In this document: piece after piece, positions 1 to 5,288 of the stretch
How positions within the stretch are numbered: the first letter of the stretch is position 1
How the letters are laid out: each line of letters opens with the position of its first letter
Assembly: GCA_011524755.1 (NCBI GenBank)
Contig: WTJR01000183.1
Span: 9,990-15,277 of the forward strand
From: Halieaceae bacterium
GTDB taxonomy: Bacteria; Pseudomonadota; Gammaproteobacteria; Pseudomonadales; Halieaceae
DNA: 5,288 bases
Reading direction: 5' to 3'
Made by a program: the position numbers and the translations under genes
Notes under the pieces: generated by a model
What the model was told of the DNA's origin: nothing
The model's input: only the letters and a program-made list of their open reading frames with translations
Databases searched by the model: none

Positions 1-176
1 GGTTTGGGCTTTGGCTTAGACAACGAGACCAACGATGCCTGAACCACCTGTGGCTGCGCAGTGATGGTCGGCGAGGCCGTCGTCCACCCACCTTCTAGGG
101 CAAAAACAAACAGCAGGTGAACCAGTACCGCAACGAGCGCGGGAATTCCGAGGATGAGCAGACGATCCGAGTTCAC
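1..176 (-). CDS. tolA: TolA, N-terminal fragment (gene runs off the left edge)
   Basis: TolA is the inner-membrane-anchored, periplasm-spanning protein that links the TolQR motor to TolB/Pal and the outer membrane. Only the first 58 codons lie in the window, and the frame is open to the edge. It starts at GTG (176-174), sharing one base with the tolR TAG stop, with a GAGG Shine-Dalgarno (182-185) 5 nt upstream. Residues 1-5 are short and polar. Residues 6-27 form one hydrophobic segment containing H20, the conserved membrane histidine of TolA/TonB proteins. A Gly/Thr/Pro-rich stretch follows, then VVQASLVSL and a Lys-Pro run (KPKPK), which resembles the start of the TolA periplasmic domain in Pseudomonas-type proteins. 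The long helical domain and the C-terminal TolB/Pal-binding domain are outside the window. Position after tolQR strongly favours TolA; a TonB-like protein is the less likely alternative. Confidence 0.88.
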   Translation of the reverse strand, partial: MNSDRLLILGIPALVAVLVHLLFVFALEGGWTTASPTITAQPQVVQASLVSLSKPKPK

Positions 177-592
177 TATCGCCTCGCAGGCGCCTCGGTC
201 ACCAACCCGACAGATGGTGCCCCTGCTTCTTGCAGCTCTGACATCAGCACCACCACCTCTCCATAGGGAACAGCGGCGTCACCCCAGACCATTACCGTCT
301 TCTCTGGGTTTCGCTTCAAAACAGTTGCGACACGCTGCTTGACGGTTTCCATGCTCAGTGCCTGATCGTCGCTGGCTCCCAAATTGAGGTACAACCTCGC
401 TTGCGCATCGATGGAGACAATCAGCGGTTCGGCGTCGCTGTCTGACACCGGCGAGGAGTCAGCCTTCGGTAAATCCACCTCGACACCCTGCATAAGCAGT
501 GGTGCTGTCGCCATAAAAATAACCAGCAATACCAACATCACATCGATATAAGGCACGACATTTATTTCGGCGACGGCTCGTCGAGATCTCAC
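176..592 (-). CDS. tolR: TolR, ExbD/TolR-family subunit of the Tol-Pal motor
   Basis: TolR is the inner-membrane protein with a periplasmic peptidoglycan-binding domain that, with TolQ, forms the proton-driven motor energising TolA. The 138 residues compare with about 142 in E. coli. A short basic cytoplasmic N-terminus (RSRR) is followed by INVVPYIDVM and one membrane helix at about residues 12-32. D17 in the PYIDVM motif corresponds to the proton-carrying Asp (D23 in E. coli). MATAPLLMQGVEVDLP follows, as is typical of the family, and the periplasmic domain ends with PSVGLVTEAP. The GTG start (592-590) overlaps the tolQ TGA as GTGA, a 4-bp overlap, with GAGG (602-605) 9 nt upstream inside tolQ. 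An in-frame stop just upstream excludes a longer form. Translation is probably coupled to tolQ. Confidence 0.97.
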   Translation of the reverse strand: MRSRRAVAEINVVPYIDVMLVLLVIFMATAPLLMQGVEVDLPKADSSPVSDSDAEPLIVSIDAQARLYLNLGASDDQALSMETVKQRVATVLKRNPEKTVMVWGDAAVPYGEVVVLMSELQEAGAPSVGLVTEAPARR

Positions 593-1293
593 TGGCTGTT
601 ACCTCGCTTCTGAGCGTAACTCTGGCGTTGCAATAACCCCGAAAACTCATCGACAAACGACTCATAGCGATTGAGCAGCGCATCCGCCTTTGCTGCAAAT
701 CGGTTGTAAGCCAGGACCGCTGGAATGGCTGCAAATAGCCCCATGGCAGTCGCAATCAATGCCTCCGAAATACCGGGAGCCACAGCCGCGAGCGTAGCCT
801 GCGAACTGGTAGCCAATCCCCGAAACGAGTGCATGATGCCCCAGACGGTTCCAAACAAACCGATGTAAGGACTGGTAGAGCCTACCGAGGCAAGGAACGG
901 GAGGTGCCGCTCAAGTCGGTCGCTCTCGCGCATCAGGGCAACACGCATTGCCCGGCGAGAGCCCTCAACCATCGCCTCGGCATCCATATTGGGCTGGCGC
1001 GACAGCTTCGAAAACTCTTTGAAGCCCGCTCTGAACAGCGCCTCACCACCGGTGATATCGACGCCTTCTTCAATCGCATCCGAGCCCTCTCGGTAGAGCT
1101 GCGCGAGATCCATTCCTGACCAAAATCGATCCTCAAAATCCAGCAACTCTTCATTCGCGCGCTGAAGAATGATCACTCTCTGCACAATCATGAACCACGA
1201 CGTCACCGACGCGGCGACAAGTGTTGCCATCACAAACTTCACTGTGAGGCTTGCCCCAAGAATCAACTCGATAACGCTAAGTTCATCTGTCAT
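589..1293 (-). CDS. tolQ: TolQ, ExbB/TolQ/MotA-family proton-channel protein
   Basis: TolQ is the polytopic inner-membrane stator of the Tol-Pal motor. It surrounds the TolR helices and forms the proton path that drives TolA during outer-membrane constriction. The 234 residues match the E. coli length of about 230. Three membrane segments are visible: about 14-37, 131-155 and 168-196, with a large cytoplasmic loop (about 40-130) between the first two. Family signatures are SPYIGLFGTVWGIMHSF (141-157) and PGISEALIATAMGL (173-186). T149 and T182 fall at the conserved channel-lining threonines. The ATG start has GGTGAG (1301-1306) 7 nt upstream, and a 26-bp gap separates the gene from ybgC. The TGA stop overlaps the tolR start. 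No oddities were seen. Confidence 0.98.
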   Translation of the reverse strand: MTDELSVIELILGASLTVKFVMATLVAASVTSWFMIVQRVIILQRANEELLDFEDRFWSGMDLAQLYREGSDAIEEGVDITGGEALFRAGFKEFSKLSRQPNMDAEAMVEGSRRAMRVALMRESDRLERHLPFLASVGSTSPYIGLFGTVWGIMHSFRGLATSSQATLAAVAPGISEALIATAMGLFAAIPAVLAYNRFAAKADALLNRYESFVDEFSGLLQRQSYAQKRGNSQ

Positions 1294-1300
1294 TTTTTAT

Positions 1301-1306
1301 CTCACC
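1301..1306 (-). promoter_or_regulatory. Ribosome binding site of tolQ
   Basis: GGTGAG on the minus strand lies 7 nt before the tolQ ATG, inside the 26-bp ybgC-tolQ gap. A purine-rich GAGAGGAG slightly further upstream (14 nt from the ATG) is too distant to be the main site. The gap is too short to judge any promoter. Confidence 0.6.
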
Positions 1307-1319
1307 ACTCCTCTCTCAC

Positions 1320-1721
1320 TCAGGTGCTCTGAGTAAGCAGTTCGCGTAATCCCTTTGGCATCCGTTTCGGTTTCCCCGATGCGCCATCGGTAAGAGCCAC
1401 TCTCACCTGTCCGCTTGCAAGCTCAATTCCCGATCGAACGACGGACTGCCTAAACTCAATCGTCGCAGCACCGCTATTAACAACCTCCGCGACCGCCTCG
1501 AGCTGATCATCTAATCGCGCTGGCGCGTGATAATCGATCGCTGCAGATGTAACGACGAAAACCGATCCATCTTCCATCACTGCTGTTTTATCGACGCCCA
1601 GGGATCGGATAAGTTCCGTGCGCGCACGCTCAAAATACTTCAGATAGTTGACGTAGTAGACGATGCCGCCTGCGTCGGTATCTTCAATATAAACTCTGAT
1701 AGGGAGCCGATACTCAGGCAT
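1320..1721 (-). CDS. ybgC: YbgC, hotdog-fold acyl-CoA thioesterase of the Tol-Pal cluster
   Basis: YbgC proteins are cytoplasmic 4-hydroxybenzoyl-CoA-thioesterase-type hotdog enzymes that hydrolyse acyl-CoA and are nearly always encoded beside tolQRAB-pal; their link to phospholipid metabolism is still unsettled. The family signature is clear: YIEDTDAGGIVYYVNYLKYF, then ERARTE, with D16 as the catalytic Asp (D18 in E. coli). YHAPARLDD lies mid-protein. The usual His after VY (H25 in E. coli) is Tyr here (Y23). I chose the ATG at 1721: AGGTGAG (1729-1735) sits 7 nt upstream, and it gives 133 residues against 134 in E. coli. Starting at the upstream in-frame GTG (1733) would add only four residues, with a poorer ribosome site. 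The gene overlaps the ruvB end by 8 bp (ATGCCTGA). Confidence 0.93.
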   Translation of the reverse strand: MPEYRLPIRVYIEDTDAGGIVYYVNYLKYFERARTELIRSLGVDKTAVMEDGSVFVVTSAAIDYHAPARLDDQLEAVAEVVNSGAATIEFRQSVVRSGIELASGQVRVALTDGASGKPKRMPKGLRELLTQST

Positions 1722-2775
1722 CACCCTGCTCACCTAGGTCCAAAGAAAGATTACTACCTGTCTCGAGTGACTTTGGTGGCGCCAAGCCGAAATGTCGGTA
1801 TGCCGCATTGGTCACAACTCGTCCCCGCGGGGTACGGACAATCAGTCCCTGCTGAATAAGATAGGGCTCGATGACGTCTTCGAGCGTCCCGCGCTCTTCG
1901 GATAACGCGGCGGCGAGGCTATCAATACCAACCGGCCCACCCTCGAACTTTTCGATCAGTGCGAGCAAGAATCGTCGATCGAGGTGATCAAAACCCTGTT
2001 CGTCAACGCTGAGCATATCCAGCGCCTGCTCTGCCATCAGTTGATTAATGACGCCATCACCTTTGACTTGCGCATAATCCCGAACACGTCGCATCAGTCG
2101 ATTGGCAATTCTAGGGGTGCCTCGCGATCGCTTAGCTATCTCTAGTGCACCTGCGTCATCTGCCTCGACCTCAAGGATCGATGCGGCGCGAGACACAATG
2201 CGCTTCAAATCGCTAACCTCATAAAACTCCAGTCGCTGAACAATGCCAAAACGATCCCTCAGCGGCGATGTCAGTAAGCCCGCTCGGGTCGTCGCGCCCA
2301 CGAGAGTAAAGGGTGGCAGGTCCAATTTAATCGAACGTGCCGCAGGTCCCTCCCCAATCATGATGTCTAGCTGAAAGTCTTCCATGGCGGGATAGAGTAT
2401 TTCTTCGACGTAAGGACTGAGCCGGTGGATTTCGTCGATAAACAGGACATCGTTGGGCTCAAGGTTGGTCATGATGGCCGCAATGTCGCCTGCCTTTTCT
2501 AGTACGGGGCCACTGGTGGTCTTGAGTTGCACGCCCATTTCATTTGCGATGATGCTCGCCAGGGTCGTTTTGCCGAGACCTGGCGGACCGAAGATAAGCG
2601 TGTGATCAAGTGGCTCACCCCGACCTTTGGCTGCCGACAGAAAAATCTCCATCTGCTCTCGGACAGCAGACTGACCGATATAGTCATTGAGTGTCTGAGG
2701 TCTGACCGCGCGATCGAGGGCCGTCTCGCGGTTATCAGCGGCACCTCCCGCGACTAAACGATCGGTTTCAATCAC
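1714..2775 (-). CDS. ruvB: RuvB, Holliday-junction branch-migration ATPase
   Basis: RuvB is the hexameric AAA+ motor that is loaded by RuvA and pumps DNA through Holliday junctions. In residue order: the MIETDRLV start matches the family; Walker A is GPPGLGKT (63-70); TTSGPVLEKAGD is at 86-97; Walker B is LFIDEIH (111-117); sensor 1 is GATTR (160-164); the arginine-finger region is PLRDRFG (171-177); sensor 2 is GTPRIANRL (219-227). A winged-helix DNA-binding domain (about 257-330) ends in RTPRGR. At 353 residues it is longer than E. coli RuvB (336) because of a Ser/Leu/acidic C-terminal tail, as in other gammaproteobacteria. The GTG start has GAGGGG (2781-2786) 5 nt upstream, and an in-frame TGA just upstream excludes an earlier start. 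The gap to ruvA is 35 bp. Confidence 0.98.
   Translation of the reverse strand: MIETDRLVAGGAADNRETALDRAVRPQTLNDYIGQSAVREQMEIFLSAAKGRGEPLDHTLIFGPPGLGKTTLASIIANEMGVQLKTTSGPVLEKAGDIAAIMTNLEPNDVLFIDEIHRLSPYVEEILYPAMEDFQLDIMIGEGPAARSIKLDLPPFTLVGATTRAGLLTSPLRDRFGIVQRLEFYEVSDLKRIVSRAASILEVEADDAGALEIAKRSRGTPRIANRLMRRVRDYAQVKGDGVINQLMAEQALDMLSVDEQGFDHLDRRFLLALIEKFEGGPVGIDSLAAALSEERGTLEDVIEPYLIQQGLIVRTPRGRVVTNAAYRHFGLAPPKSLETGSNLSLDLGEQGDA
1729..1735 (-). promoter_or_regulatory. Ribosome binding site deciding the ybgC start
   Basis: AGGTGAG lies 7 nt before the ATG at 1721-1719, inside the last codons of ruvB. Its position supports this ATG over the in-frame GTGs at 1733 and 1724, and suggests translational coupling between ruvB and ybgC. 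Confidence 0.6.
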
Positions 2776-2780
2776 GGCAT

Positions 2781-2786
2781 CCCCTC
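2781..2786 (-). promoter_or_regulatory. Ribosome binding site deciding the GTG start of ruvB
   Basis: GAGGGG is followed by 5 nt and the ruvB GTG. An ATG at 2780-2778, immediately after the site, is out of frame and stops after two codons (ATG CCG TGA), so GTG is the real start. This also agrees with the conserved MIE N-terminus of RuvB. Confidence 0.65.
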
Positions 2787-2810
2787 AGGCTCTTCATCGT
2801 ATCCACGCCA

Positions 2811-3416
2811 TTATCGCATTGCCGCCTGAAGCGCGGCTCGAATCAGTGTTTCGCTGCTATCGATCTCATCCGAATCCACCGCCGACACCAGTCTAGATGC
2901 CTCAGTGGGCTTGTATCCGAGCGCAACAAGTGCCTGCTCAGCCTCGGCACGCATATCGGTGGCTACAGGCTGTGCTGCCGTCACAGACTCGCCCGGAAGC
3001 ACATCGGATAGCCACTGCCCGGCTTTATCTCGCATCTCCACCAGCAATCGCTCACCTGTCTTCTTTCCAACGCCCGGAAGGGCAACGAGTGCATCCACAT
3101 CATTTCGATTCATGCAGGCGGCGAACTGCTCCGTATCCATGCCGGAAAGGATGGCTAAGGCGAGTTTTGGACCCACACCATTCACTTTGATCAGGTCTCG
3201 AAAGAGACGGCGGTCGATTTCTCTCACGAAGCCATACAACTGCTGCGCATCTTCTCTGACCACAAAGTGGGTCAGAATGATGGTCTCTTCACCTACGGCA
3301 GGCAGTTGATAAATGGTTGTCATCGGGACGCGAACTTCGTAGCCAACACCACCTACATCAACAATGACCTCAGGGGCCTGCTTGGCTAGCAAAATGCCGC
3401 GGAGTCTCTCGATCAT
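2811..3416 (-). CDS. ruvA: RuvA, Holliday-junction recognition subunit
   Basis: RuvA binds the four-way junction as a tetramer, holds it in an open square form and loads RuvB. The 201 residues match the E. coli length of 203. Domain I (1-63) is the OB fold and contains the acidic pin residues E55 and D56 (VREDAQ), which separate the strands and fall at the same numbers as in E. coli. Domain II has two helix-hairpin-helix DNA-binding motifs: VNGVGPKLALAIL (78-90) and LPGVGKKTGERLL (113-125). A flexible Ala/Ser/Thr-rich linker (about 136-155) leads to domain III (about 156-201, AEQALVALGYKPTEASRL), which contacts RuvB. The ATG start has GGGGA (3424-3428) 7 nt upstream. It follows the ruvC stop by 13 bp. 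Confidence 0.98.
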   Translation of the reverse strand: MIERLRGILLAKQAPEVIVDVGGVGYEVRVPMTTIYQLPAVGEETIILTHFVVREDAQQLYGFVREIDRRLFRDLIKVNGVGPKLALAILSGMDTEQFAACMNRNDVDALVALPGVGKKTGERLLVEMRDKAGQWLSDVLPGESVTAAQPVATDMRAEAEQALVALGYKPTEASRLVSAVDSDEIDSSETLIRAALQAAMR

Positions 3417-3429
3417 GGCTGCGTCCCCA

Positions 3430-3948
3430 TTACTTTAATCGCCCTGTAGCGAAGGCCTGTGCTCCGGTCGCTTGTCTTACGGCCGCACCACTAATGTGAC
3501 ACAGTGCCGCAGCAAGTGCATCGCTGGCATCCTCTTGCGGCGTTGACGGCAGCTTGAGTAGACGTGTGATCATGTGCTGCACTTGGGCTTTACTCGCACC
3601 GCCAGTGCCTACAACCGCCTGTTTAATCTGACGTGTCGCGTACTCGTGAACTTCAAGATCTGCGAGCGCACAAACGACCATAGCCGCACCGCGAGCTTGC
3701 CCTAGCTTTAGCGCAGAATCTGCGCTCTTGGCCATAAATACCTGCTCTATCACGGCTAGCGTCGGTTGATACTCGGAAATGATCTGATCGAGCGATTCGG
3801 CAAGCACCTTAAGGCGCGCAGCGAGCGGCTCATTGACCGGCAACTTGATGACGCCACTCGTCACGTAATGCGTGCGCTTACCATCGGTTTCAACTATGCC
3901 AAATCCCGTCTTTCGCGAGCCGGGATCAATCCCCAGAATTCGTGTCAC
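3430..3948 (-). CDS. ruvC: RuvC, Holliday-junction resolvase
   Basis: RuvC is the homodimeric, Mg2+-dependent endonuclease of the RNase H/integrase fold that cuts symmetric strands of Holliday junctions. The 172 residues match the E. coli length of 173. The catalytic acidic residues are all visible: D8 in ILGIDPGSRKTG, E68 in VIEQVF, and D140 and D143 in PQEDASDALA. The strongly conserved FMAKSADSALKLGQARG block (71-87) and QVQHM (122-126) are also present. The start is GTG, with a strong GGAGAGG (3953-3959) 4 nt upstream. The neighbours ruvA and ruvB make a complete resolvasome cluster. The gene is preceded by a 65-bp gap after aspS, where yebC would often be found. Confidence 0.98.
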   Translation of the reverse strand: MTRILGIDPGSRKTGFGIVETDGKRTHYVTSGVIKLPVNEPLAARLKVLAESLDQIISEYQPTLAVIEQVFMAKSADSALKLGQARGAAMVVCALADLEVHEYATRQIKQAVVGTGGASKAQVQHMITRLLKLPSTPQEDASDALAAALCHISGAAVRQATGAQAFATGRLK

Positions 3949-3952
3949 AGTG

Positions 3953-3959
3953 CCTCTCC
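3953..3959 (-). promoter_or_regulatory. Ribosome binding site deciding the GTG start of ruvC
   Basis: GGAGAGG on the minus strand lies 4 nt before the ruvC GTG (3948-3946). It is among the best Shine-Dalgarno matches in the window. An ATG at 3966-3964 is out of frame and reads only six codons to a TGA overlapping the ruvC GTG, so it is not the ruvC start. Confidence 0.7.
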
Positions 3960-3980
3960 GCCCATGGTCTGATTGTGCGG

Positions 3981-4008
3981 GAAAGAAGCGCTGACGTCAT
4001 GTCAGCGC
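3981..4008 (-). terminator. Putative intrinsic terminator after aspS
   Basis: On the minus strand a perfect 8-bp GC-rich stem, GCGCTGAC / GTCAGCGC (4008-4001 pairing with 3995-3988), encloses the 5-base loop ATGAC. It is followed by TTCTTTC (3987-3981). It starts 5 bases after the aspS TAA. The stem is strong, but the T-run is interrupted by C, so it may be a leaky terminator or a processing or 3'-stabilising hairpin. The plus-strand reading has no T-tract, so any termination would act on the aspS direction. No convincing promoter for ruvC was seen in the rest of the gap. Confidence 0.5.
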
Positions 4009-4013
4009 AGAAA

Positions 4014-5288
4014 TTACTTCTCAGGCGTTCGCAATCGAATATTGAGGTCGCGCAGTTGCTGCTCCGACACCTCACCGGGAGCATCGGTCATGACACATTG
4101 CGCCGACTGTGTTTTGGGGAAAGCGATGACATCGCGAATCGACTGCCCATCGACCATCAGCATAACCAGTCGGTCGAGACCGAATGCAAGACCACCATGA
4201 GGCGGCGCACCGTGCTTGAGTGCCGACAGCAGGAAGCCAAACTTGGCATCTGCTTCTTCTTCAGAGATACCAAGCACCTCAAAGACCGCCTTTTGCATGT
4301 CTTGGCGGTGAATACGGATTGAACCGCCACCAATCTCGCTGCCATTAAGCACCATGTCGTAGGCCCGTGACAGTGCCGCCTCTGGCGCCGCAGTCAGCTC
4401 GTCGACAGAGCACGAGGGCGCCGTGAAGGGATGATGCAATGCGGTGAGATTGCCATCTGTGGTCTCCTCGAACATGGGGAAGTCGACCACCCACAAAGGC
4501 GCCCAACCCTCACCGACCATGTCCATCATCTCGGCCACTTTCAAGCGCAAAGCGCCCAGCGAATCATTCACAACCTGCCGCTTGTCAGCACCAAAGAAAA
4601 CAATATCGCCATCCTCTAATTGCAGACGCTCTACCAAGGCAGCAACCGTTGCCTCAGGCATGAACTTGAGTATGGGAGACTGCAAACCTTCAACGCCCGA
4701 TGCTTTATCGTTCACTTTGATCCACGCGAGACCGCGCGCACCGTAGTTACTGACGTACTTTGTGAGATCGTCGATTTCCTTGCGGCTAATCTTGGCGCCG
4801 CCAGGGACGCGCAAACCGGCAACGCGCCCTTTCTCATCATTTGCAGGGCCAGAGAACACCTTGAACTCTACGTCGGCCATTAGATCGTCAACAGAAACAA
4901 GCTCAAGATCGATGCGTAAATCGGGCTTATCCGAGCCGAAACGCTCCATAGCCTCATGCCACGTCATGCGAGGAAACGCACCGAGGTCGACATTCAAATG
5001 CTGAGCAAAAAGCTCTTTAACCATGCCCTCCGTAAGGCTCATCACCTCCGACTCATCGGTGAACGATAATTCGATATCAATCTGCGTGAATTCTGGCTGT
5101 CGGTCAGCGCGCAAATCTTCATCTCTGAAACAACGCGCGATTTGGTAATAGCGATCAAAGCCCGACACCATTAAGAGCTGTTTGAACAGCTGTGGAGATT
5201 GAGGCAGCGCAAAAAATTTCGAGGCGTTGGTTCTACTTGGCACCAAATAGTCCCTGGCGCCCTCAGGTGTCGCGCGCGTCAGAACCGG
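4014..5288 (-). CDS. aspS: Aspartyl-tRNA synthetase, C-terminal 424 residues (gene runs off the right edge)
   Basis: AspRS is the cytoplasmic class II synthetase that activates Asp with ATP and charges tRNA-Asp. The frame is open to the right edge, beginning PVLTRATPEGARDYLVPSR, a conserved AspRS block, so the gene is truncated by the window. The in-frame TTG at 5246 is internal, not a start. Fragment residues show: QSPQ (30-33); motif 2, FRDEDLRADRQPEFTQID (54-71); the bacterial-specific GAD insertion (about 130-260, with FSGPANDEKGRVAGLRVPGG at 145-164); APLWVVDFPMFE and LTALHHPFT; GSEIGGGSIRIH; and motif 3, GLAFGLDRL (366-374). The missing part, about 165 residues compared with the 590-residue E. 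coli enzyme, includes the OB-fold anticodon-binding domain, so discriminating versus tRNA-Asp/Asn charging cannot be judged. The gene ends with TAA just before a hairpin. Confidence 0.98.
   Translation of the reverse strand, partial: PVLTRATPEGARDYLVPSRTNASKFFALPQSPQLFKQLLMVSGFDRYYQIARCFRDEDLRADRQPEFTQIDIELSFTDESEVMSLTEGMVKELFAQHLNVDLGAFPRMTWHEAMERFGSDKPDLRIDLELVSVDDLMADVEFKVFSGPANDEKGRVAGLRVPGGAKISRKEIDDLTKYVSNYGARGLAWIKVNDKASGVEGLQSPILKFMPEATVAALVERLQLEDGDIVFFGADKRQVVNDSLGALRLKVAEMMDMVGEGWAPLWVVDFPMFEETTDGNLTALHHPFTAPSCSVDELTAAPEAALSRAYDMVLNGSEIGGGSIRIHRQDMQKAVFEVLGISEEEADAKFGFLLSALKHGAPPHGGLAFGLDRLVMLMVDGQSIRDVIAFPKTQSAQCVMTDAPGEVSEQQLRDLNIRLRTPEK

Noticed and set aside
459..755. 98-codon minus-strand frame overlapping tolQ and tolR
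   Set aside because: It is out of frame with both genes, which are fully supported by motifs. It is Arg/Ser-rich and has no family resemblance.
2124..2133. Isolated GCGATCGC octamer in ruvB
   Set aside because: It resembles the cyanobacterial HIP1 repeat, but I noticed only this one copy, in coding sequence of a gammaproteobacterial gene, so it is chance.
2970..2986. LexA-like CTGT...ACAG inverted pair inside ruvA
   Set aside because: The spacing is 9 bases instead of the required 8, and it lies in mid-coding sequence of ruvA, so it is probably chance.
2905..3309. 134-codon open frame on the plus strand opposite ruvA
   Set aside because: It is an antisense shadow of an unmistakable ruvA. 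It shows no family motif, and its Ser/Arg/Pro-rich composition is typical of reversed coding sequence.
3949..4013. Sigma-70 promoter for ruvC in the aspS-ruvC gap
   Set aside because: A CTGACA and a CACAAT can be found, but they are 22 bases apart, too far for a -35/-10 pair, and the first lies within the hairpin stem.
3942..4322. 126-codon plus-strand open frame spanning the ruvC start, the gap and the aspS end
   Set aside because: It crosses two well-supported minus-strand genes and the hairpin, and has no recognisable domain.
5244..5246. TTG as a start codon of aspS
   Set aside because: The frame continues upstream to the window edge and encodes the conserved ATPEGARDY block, so the TTG is an internal Leu codon.

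Overview
This is a housekeeping segment of a gammaproteobacterial chromosome, read entirely from the minus strand and almost fully coding. In transcription order, from high to low coordinates, it carries: the 3' three quarters of aspS (cut by the right edge), a 65-bp gap with a strong hairpin, ruvC, ruvA, ruvB, ybgC, tolQ, tolR and the first 58 codons of tolA (cut by the left edge). The ruvCAB to ybgC-tolQRA order next to aspS is the classic layout of Pseudomonas-type and marine gammaproteobacteria. The proteins look like a non-enteric gammaproteobacterium with moderate GC. I would guess a marine lineage (Cellvibrionales or OM60-like), but the window alone does not prove that.

Functionally there are three blocks. 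AspRS charges tRNA-Asp. RuvA, RuvB and RuvC are the branch-migration motor and the Holliday-junction resolvase. YbgC, TolQ, TolR and TolA begin the Tol-Pal system, which uses proton-motive force to constrict the outer membrane at division; tolB and pal are expected beyond the left edge. Genes from ruvC to tolA are spaced by -8 to +35 bp, with an 8-bp ruvB/ybgC overlap, a 4-bp tolQ/tolR overlap and a 1-bp tolR/tolA overlap. They are therefore probably co-transcribed. The hairpin after aspS probably separates or attenuates the two units.

There is no mobile element, CRISPR array, RNA gene, toxin-antitoxin pair or defence gene here, and I do not see an undescribed system. The points worth a second look are modest: the missing yebC between aspS and ruvC, the palindromic hairpin in that gap, a His-to-Tyr change in the YbgC active-site region, an incomplete SHLS-type motif in the TolA membrane anchor, heavy use of GTG starts, and no recognisable LexA box near ruvCAB.
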